From positions 23,017,915 through 23,081,914 of the forward strand of contig CM017558.1 of the NCBI GenBank assembly GCA_007844125.1: 64,000 nt of DNA. Reading direction: 5' to 3'. Shown in pieces: positions 33,666 through 44,000 of this stretch. The position numbers were made by a program, and so were the translations under genes. The DNA is from Sinonovacula constricta (taxonomy: Eukaryota > Mollusca > Bivalvia > Cardiida > Solecurtidae). Under the pieces are notes generated by a model. That model made no database searches and was not told where the DNA came from. It saw nothing but the letters and a program-made list of their open reading frames with translations. Position 1 is the first letter of the stretch. Every line of letters starts with the position of its first letter.

Positions 33666-34263
33666 GAAAAATACATAGGTGTTTCCTATCTCAGCCAATT
33701 TTGAGATTCTTATCTCAGCCACGCTGAGATAACTATTTTTAAACTAAGAAACCAAGTGACAACTTACTTTTGAGATCGCGTTATATCGTGATCATGGTAG
33801 TCTGCGCTGACGTCAGTATCAATGTTTAGCAGAGATCACTTTCGTTCTTATTTATAGATTTGGAAAGAATGAAAATCAGACTTATTTTTTCGCAATTATG
33901 TACTGTCTCTCCTTTCGGGACAATATGATAATCTAATTGCAATATGTCCATAAATATCATAAACATACAGTGTTTTATATTTTGGTCATTGAAAACAATG
34001 TTTCTTTATTACATTTATCGAATTTAACGCTTGCGGACAATTTAGGTAATTGGGTTCCCAAAGTATTAGGAATGTAACATCAAGAACATTTTAATGTCAC
34101 ATCTGTTATACGTGAACGCTCGCAGAAAAACGACTTCACGTATAAAACCTTTCCATACAAAAAATAAAATAACACAAAAATATAATATAATTCGCTATCT
34201 GGTATGCATGACAGATGTCTGTAATACATAACATACATGTCTGACCACTTGTCTGAAAACCTT
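33666..34263. other. Spacer before the hAT element
   Basis: No gene or known repeat was recognised. Short mirrored CTCAGCC...GCTGAGATAA segments occur near 33690-33730. Confidence 0.35.
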
Positions 34264-34796
34264 CAGTGGCGTATCCAGGCATACTCCCTGTACGACCGGG
34301 CGTACAAATCGAAATTAAACCTCAAAAATAGAAAAGGCTTAAAATGAGAAAAATGCAATAAAAGTACTGCCTCACCCGGGTAAGGGTTGTTTTTTCAGAC
34401 CTTCGCTTCTTTAGGAAGTGCAACACAGACACACTAGCGAGACAATCTGATCACCTCGGCCTTTATGCTATGCAAGAGACCTCTGACATAATAAGGCGCC
34501 ATCTTGGATCTACTTTGTGTGTCTTAGTTTTAATACTGGGTATTTAATGTTGACTTTTCAATTTTCCGTAAATCATATAGATTGTATTGATAAAAAAAAT
34601 CGTTGTTATTGCAAGATATACTCAACTAAATGATATATATATAATTTGTTACTTTCTCGCGAACGGACACTGTTTCATAACTCAGGCGACGCACTTTGGT
34701 GTATTCTAGAGCTATGTACGAGGTGTATTTTACGAACCATACGGAAATACCCGAAGTTTTACGATTGACTCGCGAGATAATCTATTACGTTCATTC

Positions 34797-34828
34797 TATA
34801 CATAGCGTGACGTCACTACGTTCAAGTC
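34797..34828 (+). repeat. hAT internal direct repeat with CRE-like palindrome, copy 1
   Basis: TATACATAGCGTGACGTCAC followed by TACGTTCAAGTC. A near-identical copy is at 35077-35110 (TACATAGCGTGTGACGTCAC, then TACGTTAAAGTC). Both contain TGACGTCA and lie upstream of the transposase start, so they may be promoter elements or transposase-binding sites. Confidence 0.5.
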
Positions 34829-35076
34829 ATCTCTATACTACGACTCATAACTCACCCAAAATTTGAGATTTGTGCCTACATAAAAAATAGCTCCGCGTAG
34901 GAAATACGTTCGATTATAATATTCATTGAATTAAGATAAATGACTAAACAACCATATTCTAAGGCCTTATTCTATGTCCAGAAACTTTTAAAGTCTTGAT
35001 ATTTATAGATAAATGGAAAAAAATACGATGAGCAAGTTTTGCTACTTTCGCTTTCGTTAAACAGTAATATGTCCAT

Positions 35077-35110
35077 TATACATAGCGTGTGACGTCACTA
35101 CGTTAAAGTC
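35077..35110 (+). repeat. hAT internal direct repeat with CRE-like palindrome, copy 2
   Basis: Second copy of the repeat at 34797, 280 bases downstream, with a 2-base insertion before TGACGTCA. Confidence 0.5.
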
Positions 35111-37526
35111 TGGACCGTTTACAAAATTAAGTTCAAAATTTTTGCATAAAACATATTTTAACTATTAGAATGTATAAAAAAAACCCAAAATAATCTGTTG
35201 TATACCTCTTCGTACTTGTTTTGTTCATTTTAGTAATCACTTCCGTATGCATAACAGCCCTGTTGAAGAACTACTTTACCCACAATACAGCGAGTGCAAT
35301 CACACAGGTCATTTAGACCGTGTGTTGACGCAACGCTATTACGTTCTTTTGATACGTCAGTCATCTATGACGTATATCACTGTCGACTGTTTTCCCGGAA
35401 CGACATCATTAGGCTATGACGTATAGCATGCGTGTCGGTGGTTTCCCCGGAAGGAGGACTTTATCGCTGGTTCAACACTTAATCCGAATGATGTTTACAA
35501 AAGCTGACTCGGCGGGAACTTCCCAAATTTAAACCGTAAACATGGCCAGTGGTCATCACCCACCACACATCGATGTTTTTGCAGACCAATCATCAGCAAA
35601 TCCTGTTAATGACAGTCAAAAGTTGACCCTGCTGACCCAACAGTGGGAAAACGTTCATTCGTTTAATTTCCCTACGAGGTAAATCTAGTTCAAAATGTCA
35701 CAACGAACCCAAGTCAAAACGTACTCAAATCCACACGTCCCACATCCAGGTCAAAACGTACCAAAGTCAATACGTACCCAAGTCATAACGAACGCACACC
35801 TCTGGTCAAAGCGTACCCACTTACTAGTATTATTTATGTATCTATTTATGCTCAATACATGAGTCCCATTTATTAAAAGTCAATATTTAATTTGAAAAAA
35901 TTGGTTGTTTGACGATGTGTATATGAAACAAAATGAAATGTTGCTCCAAATTGTAAACGATGTGTTGACTGTATTTGTTTTTTTTGTACGTCTACATAGT
36001 TTGTCATTCAGATACAAACATCTATATCTAGAAGTGGTACTTATTTAAACTGTTGTTTTTTTTTGTGTATTTTCTTTGCAATTTCAGGTACAATGGTGGA
36101 AAGTTCCGCAAAGCACAGGCGGCATGGTTTTCACAATACAAGTGGTTACGCTATTCAATGGCAACTGATGGTGTATTTTGTGCCCCATGCTGTTTGTTCG
36201 GGGAGAATGATCCGAGAGCCAAAACCCTGGTCAAGTCCACAGCAACAGACTGGTGCAACATGAAAAAGATACTGGAAAGGCATGAAAAGTCGGAACACCA
36301 CACGGGTTGTTGCCATGCTGCATCAAACTTTACTGCAATACAGAATGGGGCATCTAAAGACATCGAGAGCACAATCAACTCTCAGTACAACTCCCTTGTA
36401 GAGAAAAATCGTAAAATTATGATGAGCATAGTTGATGCAATTATATTCTGTGGACGACAGAATATAGTTCTAAGGGGTCACCGCGAGGAGGAAGCCTTTT
36501 AAGGGCGTGGAAACTTTCAGGCTCTTCTACACTGTCAAGCAAAGCATGATGACATATTGCGGCAACACCTTCGGGATGCGGATCCCAGAACAAAATACAC
36601 CTCTCCCTCGATTCAAAATGAGATAATCGATCTATGCGGACAATCAATATCGGAGAAGCTGGTGCAAATGTGCAACACATCTGGAATATTTTCACTGATC
36701 GCAGATGAGGCTACGGACGCTGCTACCATGGAGCAGATGGCACTATGTGTCCGGTATCTAGAGAAAGACGAAGTCAGAGAAGATTTCTTGGGATTTGCGG
36801 TATGCGCAAGTACGACTGGGGAGTCTCTAGCCAACGCCTCCCTGGACAACCTTACGAAATTGGGTAATATATTACACCTGGCAATTCGCTACCATGACGA
36901 ATATCGTCAAGATTTTTTTCCAAATCCACGTTTGTGCCATTTGTAAACAATCACTTGGGCATGAAACATTTGCCAATTTTGCCAAATGGTTTGTTTCAGG
37001 AGTGAATATCGACAACATGGTGGGTCAAGGCTACGATGGCGCCGGAAACATGTCGGGGAAACATAAGGGTGTGCAGGCGCGGATTCGGCAGATCATTCCA
37101 AACGCAGTGTACACACATTGCCGTGCCCACTGTTTGAACCTCGCCATCGTGCATGCATGTACAGAGAAATATGTCCGTAACACGATGTCGACGGTACAGA
37201 CTATTGCCTTCGCTTTCAATTATTCCGCCAAGCGACTCCTCAGGTTTCAGGATACACTTGAGAACGACCCAATCAGCCGAGATGAAATGGAGGAGAAACA
37301 GAAGCTGCAGAACCTATGTGAAACGAGATGGGCAGCGAGGGCGAACTCTCTTCACACCTTCCTTAGTGCTTTCAGGTAGGTAATGACTATTCGGCACTGT
37401 GGTTAATCATAATCAAGTAGGGGCCTACCGTAGCCAATGATGTTACTTCACTACAATCACATGTTAACATACATTAGTTTAATAGGCCTACACTTCTTAA
37501 GATGTGTCATTTGGATAATCATTATA

Positions 37527-37715
37527 CAGTCGAGTCTCGATTATTCGAAGATGGTGGAACTATTTCGCACTTCGGTGATTTGAGCTTGTAAAAGTAGAAC
37601 CCACAGCCATGAAATAAGTACTGAAAGCAATAACACTGTTATAATATATTAAGACAATAAATTCGACAAATCGAGAATTCGATTAATCAGATTTCGATTT
37701 ATCGAGACTTAAATG
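37527..37715. mobile_element. Pogo-like MITE in hAT transposase intron 3
   Basis: TA-flanked. The left end is CAGTCGAGTCTCGATTATTC and the right end is TTATCGAGACTTAAATG, a decayed inverted copy. The interior has further ATTCG/CGAAT-type inverted stretches. Confidence 0.6.
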
Positions 37716-38663
37716 TAGTAATATAACATTGCAGTGTTATTTAAAGAAAATATTGTTTATATATAAACTAAAACGGTATGTTGATGTTGGTAAATTTATT
37801 TACTTTGCAGAACTGTGGTCTCTTCCCTTGAGCAGTTGGCTGACGAGGGTGACACCAAAGCAGCCGGTCACAAGCTTGCCGTATTGACGTTTGACTTCAT
37901 AATTACGCTGGTATCCGCCGAGCATATTCTAGCATCACTCGTCCAACTGTCAGAGATGTTGCAGTCGAAAACATGTGACCTTATTAGAGCAGCACGTGAG
38001 GCAAAGGTTGTACAGACAATGCTACAGGTAATAAAACGCGTTATAAATTAATATACTTGTAAGACTCAGTTTGAGGGCCGCGCCAAGATCGGGGATCGAT
38101 TCTCAGATCGGGAACCGATTCTCAAATCAAGGGCTTATTTTGCAATTTAATTTCCATACTCTGGGGCTAATCGGTGCTTAGACGACCAGACGTATAGTGT
38201 AGATTTCGTGGCGTCATCTAACGTCTTATTGAATGTGTATAGAATAGTATACATAATATGTATCATTTATACAGTAAACAGTTGACATTTTCAAATCAAT
38301 AGTTACGCTGTTAGTGATTGGACCAATTACTAACTGAACATAATGGTGTGCTTGCTGTGTATCAGAATGAAAGAAACGACGAAACCGTGTGGGCTGACCT
38401 CTATCAGAAAGCGGTTGACCTTGCAACTGATGTCGGTGTCCAGCCGTCTGTGCCGCGGAATGTAGGTCGCCAGCGTAACCGTCCAAACGCACCGGCTGAC
38501 ACCCCTTCTACATTCTGGAGGGTGAATATGTACCTGCCATTTATGGATCATCTGACTACGGAGCTTTCTGACAGATTGTTGCAGGCAAATGACCGCTATT
38601 TGGCACAACGACTAATTCCAGCCCAACTAAGTTTGATTGTATACTGTTAAACATTTAAACATA

Positions 38664-38751
38664 CAGTCGAAACTCGATCCTTCGCACGCAGAAAGGGTGA
38701 TTCAGCATTGTAAAATAGTTTCCACAACTTCGAATTTTCGAGCTATCATTG
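38664..38751. mobile_element. Short pogo-like MITE in hAT transposase intron 5
   Basis: TA-flanked 88-bp segment starting CAGTCGAAACTCGATCC and ending TTTTCGAGCTATCATTG. The left end matches the element at 37527; the right end is weak. Confidence 0.4.
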
Positions 38752-40641
38752 TATTAAATAAATTATTCTGACACATTTGATGCAGTTTCCAATAAGAATG
38801 TGTGGTAAACACGTTTAATTTTAATTAACACTTTCTTCCAAATGCTAATAAACGAGGAAATAATCTGAATATATGAATATATATGCAGAGGTGAAATGAC
38901 AGGTTTTATTTGTATTGAAATAATTGTAGGAAACGGAGCATTTGCGCGTTATGAGCAAATGTTCCGTATTCAACAAAGTTTTCAGTTATCGTCAAAAGAT
39001 GAGATACATAATATAACATTGCACATGTACCTGTTTTCCGGGATCCAGTTGATTCTTACAGAACTTTGCAATATTAAGAATAATTAGTATGAACATTTTC
39101 AAATGGGTTATAAATACATCGTTGTTTTGCAAAACGTCATTGTTCTTAGCAAATGGTCCAGCTGCCTTTAAAAGTGAAATACCACAATGACCCTTAATTG
39201 CCGCATTGAACGTTGCGATTAATATAATAGTATGGACTATGATTATGTTTTATTGTTCATACACATACTAATCGGGATATGGGAATCATACTATTTATGT
39301 TTGCCGATGCCGTGAAGTAATTGTAACGTGCGGATCGGCCAGCAGTACCCACCTAGTCAACGTCGCTTAGCTTCCATGTCAAGACAAAGCACCGAAAATC
39401 TTAGATCCCCAGCGAGGCTTGGTAAAAGCGTGTTATTATGTTACACTATTTATTTCATTTATACAGGTACAACAGTCCAACTTGCCGGCAGCAGACTGTG
39501 TGGAGATCTATAGAGGTTTTCAGGCATGTCTCGACACAGACCAAGCCACCTTCGCAAGAGAGTGCTCGAAGTGGAAGACATGGTGGACCGATCCCGCACT
39601 GGCCAATGACCGCCCGGAAGCACCAGCCTCCCTTAGTGAAAGTGTTCGTTTGGCCAACGAGATCCTGTACCCAAATGTCCGGCGCTGTCTTGCTATATTA
39701 TTAGTAATGCCTGTGTCAACGGCCACCGCAGAGAGGTCCTTCTCTACTATGCGCAGAGTGAAAACCTACATCAGAAGTACCATGGGTACCGAGCGCATGT
39801 CAGGATTGGGGCTGATGAACATTTATCGCGACATGCAGATCAGCTCGGAAAACATTGTTGACAAGTTTGCCGAAAAAAAAACGCAGGCTTGCGTTTGTGT
39901 TTAAAGTTTAAACTTCGTAAAACTTTGTGTCTGCTGGCCTGTTAAAGAGTGGTCCATTGGAAACAATTTATGAATATCAGTTTTCAGACGGTAAGTCATT
40001 TCACTCTATAAACATTACCAACTGACGATGGGATACGAATCGTTGAATCGGACTCGATGCGTACTTGACGGAAACACAAGTTCTCAAAATAGGCGTGCCG
40101 CGAATGTGATCGGGTGTTTCCGCCAAGTACGACGAAAGTCCGATACACGATTTATCCCACTGTCAGTGAGTAATGTGTTTATTACATGTCTTTATTTTGT
40201 ATCTAAGAGTTAAAAATACACTTTAGAACATAAACTTAGCCCGATCGTAAGCTGTTTCGTATTTTATCTGATCGGATTTAGTTTTTCTTTAAGCAGATGG
40301 CATATCGGAAAGCTAATAACGCGTCAAAAGAATGAATGCCGTCATGCTTAGGTTCCGTTTTCCACACTAGAAAAAACAAGGGGGAATACCCGATATCAGA
40401 GAGAGGCATATAACAAAAGAAAAATATTAACATTTTTATAGCTTTTCATTTGTAATTGATAATTTTTTCTCGTAAATATGTACCTCATAAAACTGTCTGA
40501 TAGTTGCCAGAAATGCTCTAAAACGCATCTCCAGCGATGTAGAATTCAAAAAATTTCCGGGGGAGGGGGGGGGGGGCATGCCCCCGAAACCCCCCTAGAT
40601 AAATGGTGAGTACATTCAATTTTCGTCTAGCTACGCCCCTG

Positions 40642-41052
40642 ACCTTCCCTCGCTGGCGAATGCCTCACTGGTTTTCTGCCAAGGCCATCGTATTTGCAAC
40701 ATGCATAGTTTCACAGGAAGGCGGAGTTTAAGCAGTTATTATGATACACAGGGCCAGCATCTGAACACATCGGCACGTTTCTCCGCATGAATGTTTTCAC
40801 TGCTCTCCGAAAAGCTCATGATTTCGCATTATCGTAGAAATGACCGATGAGTTACATTTGGATAGCTGGTGCTGGTCGCGTACAGGGAAAACTATGCATG
40901 CATAATTTATCAGTAAGGCGGAGTTTCGGTAGTGGGCGGGAGTTGTGAACATTCTTCACTGGATGCCATATACTTTGCCGTTTAAACTGACGAAGGAAGC
41001 CGTTAATTAAAAAAACCCTATATGTTTTTAAACCAGTATTGAATACATTAGA
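40642..41052 (+). promoter_or_regulatory. Upstream region of TMEM165-B
   Basis: The 410 bp between the hAT end and the ATG must hold the proximal promoter. A GC box GTGGGCGGG is at 40932-40940, and AAGGCGGAGTTT occurs twice (near 40718 and 40914). No TATA box was recognised. Confidence 0.4.
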
Positions 41053-44000
41053 ATGAAGTTGAAAATCGTATCACTTTTTCTCTGCGTGTCCTGGTGCATG
41101 TTTTTTGCAGTGCTATGCAGAGAAAGTACAGATGACTTGTCCGTGAACGAGGTGAGTTTAGACATCATTAAACAAGTACATGTTTTTGTTTACATTTTCC
41201 CTTTGAACGATTCCTAAGGTCATATTGCTCTGTATACATTTAAATGTAGCACTTAGCATTTTAAAGTAAAGATATTGATAGCAGCATATAAAATGATTTA
41301 AAGTCTTTGGGTTGACCCGGCCAGGGTTTGAACCAGCGACCTCCCGTTTTTCTGTAATGAAAACTGTTGTAAAAGTGCAACTTTTGACATGAATGAAAAC
41401 ATAACAGAAAATCCTCAATCAAATATGAACTTTCTTGAATAAAAGTCTGACACTTTCTTCTCCTAAACTATATTTAATAATGTTAACCAAGTATTTTCAC
41501 TTCAAAGTGTAAAATACATTTATAATTCAACAGATTATGACTTGTATGGCAATGGCTAAGCATACCTTTACTGATAGTTTACACGGTTGCTAGGAAACAC
41601 CAGCATCCCTTGTTACAATAACAACAACAAAATGGCTGCCTACATGCTCACATTTATGCACATTGTCTTAAATTGTGGCATTGCCAGCTATAAAAGAGGA
41701 TGGGATTAAATATTATTCTCCTGTTGAAGTCATTTACACTATAAATTTGTTTGCCTGTGCAGACAGCTCTGGATGAGGCATATTTACTAAAGTATGAAGC
41801 AGGAAACAACAACATTTGTTCAAAGGTGAGTTCCAGAACTTGATCACCAAATCTAGAATAAGGCAGTCTTCGACAAAACCTGGTGGACCATGGCCTGAGC
41901 CCAACAAAATCTCTGTCAGTCCATAAATTGTATAAGTTAATAGACAGACGGTCCACCAGAATTTTCACCTACAACATTTTCAAATTGAATTATTATGAAA
42001 ACATGTACTAAACAAATCAGTATAGCCTTTTACAGAACCACACCACTCATAACACCGAGGTAGCTTAGTAATCATACAGATCCAGTAAATTTTGGTCCAA
42101 TGGATATTGCCCGTTTGGTGGACCGAAGGGCCAGTTTTTTAAAATTTCTTTCATGAAGACTGAAAAGGTCCAGGCGTCAAAAGAACACATCAATCAGTTT
42201 TAGTCTGATGCAAGTCACATGTATTAGTAACTTTAATGAAACTTAACAATTATCATAAGTACATAATTGAGGCCAGTTCTTTTGCTTTTTTCTTTATGAT
42301 CAGATAAAGATTGCAAGAGTTATTGCCCCTTTAAATGCTTTTTTCAGATAGTGGTACAAGAATAAGAGTCACAAACAGGTGGCAGGGAGTGGGGTATCTG
42401 TTAGCTCTTGGCTTATTGTTCTACTTGTAACTAGCTGAGTACATTTTGAAAACTGACATTCCAGTACACAGAACTTCTAATTAAGCTTTTTTGTTTGCAT
42501 GTATAGAATTGAATACCATTTCTTAAATAGTTGATTTAATTGTTAGCCCTTATCATGTTACATTTGTTAACAATAAAAATAGTGGATCAAACGTTACTTT
42601 GTCAACAATAACAGTCAATGGAAAGTTTTCTTTTATATAAAAATAAAAAGCTACAGAAACGATATTCTGTTCAACTGTAAACTAGATCATTGCAAACTAG
42701 ATGAGGACAAGTCATTTATGTTTGATGTCCTACATGCGTGGAACTATGTTAATTCATTTTATCAAAACACTAAACCACTAGGCAAAACAATAGCCTGGAA
42801 CAATAAAAAAAGTTATGCAAAAAAGCACATTTTTCTATGAAGACTGGTACAAAAAAAGGGATTCAATACTTCAAACACCTTTATGATTATAGAACTAGCA
42901 AATGGTACTCTTTTGATCAATTGACTTATTTATACAATCGTAAAAGAACAGATTTATACAATATCTAAGTATTAAACAGGCACTAAGTGGGGCGTTAAAA
43001 GACATACTCAAGAAGAAGGAATCATAAGAGAGATGCAAAACACTCTGAAAAAAAACATAATGTCCATTGGTAAAGTTGACAAATATCTATATAATTTAAT
43101 GTTGAACAGTAATGAAAACCCAACCTCAGAAGAAAAATGGACAAGTCATATCCTAAACCATAATGAAAAAATTGATTGGAGAAGTATATACAGTAACATA
43201 TATCAATCTACAATAGACACTACACTACGTTTCCAATATAAATTTTTGATGAGAAAAATTCCCACAAATAAATCGCTGTTTAAATATAAATACATAGAAT
43301 CAAGTCTATGTACTTTCTGTTATTCAGCAATCGAATCACTTGAGCATCTATTCTGGGAGTGTTGCAACGTACAACCATTATGGAAACAACTAAACAGTTT
43401 CATCAAAGCAAAATCAATAAACATTACTATAATGAAAGAAAAAGCCCAATTAGGTATTATTTCAAACTGTCCGCATACAAGTACTTGTAACACCATTATT
43501 TTATTCATGAAGTACTTTATTTTCAAATCCAAAACGAATCAAGAAAATCCCAATTTTTACGCTTTTTATTACCTTCTGCAAAGAAGAATCAAAATAGAAG
43601 AAAGAATTGCCCAAGACTATGATAAGTATGATGCCCATAGTAAAAAAGGCTAAAACTTAACCCTTAACAATAGTAACAGAATATATTTATAATTTACAAT
43701 ACCATAACCAACAATAAACAACAAATGACTGTATAACTTTATGTCTACTTAATGCTTGTTTTTTTATGCTGATAAAATTCAGCCAAATACAAAACAAAAT
43801 TTAATGAACTTTTAACCAAAACTTTCTAGTCGCAGTAGTAGTTATATTGAAATGATGAGTCACTAAATCAATTATTTCATTTTAATGTACAAAGCTAGTG
43901 AATGATAGAGAAGAGAGAGAGAGATGGAGAGAGAGAGGGAGAAGAGAGAGAGATGGAATGAGAGAGGGATGTATAACCATAGCATGATGATGTAATATAT

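Larger units (their letters stand above)
35542..39904 (+). pseudogene. hAT transposase (TTF-zinc-finger/ZMYM1-like), six exons, one in-frame stop
   Basis: Exons 35542-35678, 36088-36863, 37000-37375, 37811-38027, 38366-38638 and 39467-39904 join in frame to 738 residues. All introns are GT-AG; exon 5 is preceded by a TACTAAC branch-point-like sequence. Domains: TTF-type zinc finger with DGVFCAPCCLFG (about 73-84) and HEKSEHH, catalytic-core motifs SLIADEATD (D252) and GQGYDGAGNMSG (D317), CETRWAARANS, and the C-terminal hAT dimerisation block LYPNVRRCLAILLVMPVSTA then TAERSFSTMRRVK (about 660-692, E682). The sole defect seen is TAA at 36500-36502 (codon 184) between EEAF and GRGNFQALLH, with the frame unchanged on either side. 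That looks like a single substitution, so the copy is recently inactivated. The exon 5 donor (ATT|GTATAC) is the least certain junction. Confidence 0.85.
34264..40641 (+). mobile_element. hAT DNA transposon, 6.4 kb, with transposase gene
   Basis: The left end CAGTGGCGTATCCAGG and the reverse complement of the right end, CAGGGGCGTAGCTAGAC, are classic hAT-type terminal inverted repeats. ACCTT directly abuts both ends (34259-34263 and 40642-40646), a possible 5-bp target duplication or the remains of an 8-bp one. The right subterminal region has the G-run/GGCATGCCCCC palindrome seen near many hAT ends. The internal gene at 35542-39904 encodes a hAT transposase, which supports the borders independently. 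The right end lies about 410 bp upstream of the TMEM165-B ATG. Confidence 0.85.

Noticed and set aside
36500..36502. Reading the hAT TAA as a true terminator or as lying in an intron
   Set aside because: The frame continues with conserved hAT sequence (GRGNFQALLH) immediately after, and no donor/acceptor pair nearby would remove it without losing core residues.
43033..43653. A stand-alone 206-residue host gene in the TMEM165-B intron
   Set aside because: It is the C-terminal Cys-His part of an L1/Tx1-type ORF2 with frame-broken upstream remnants.
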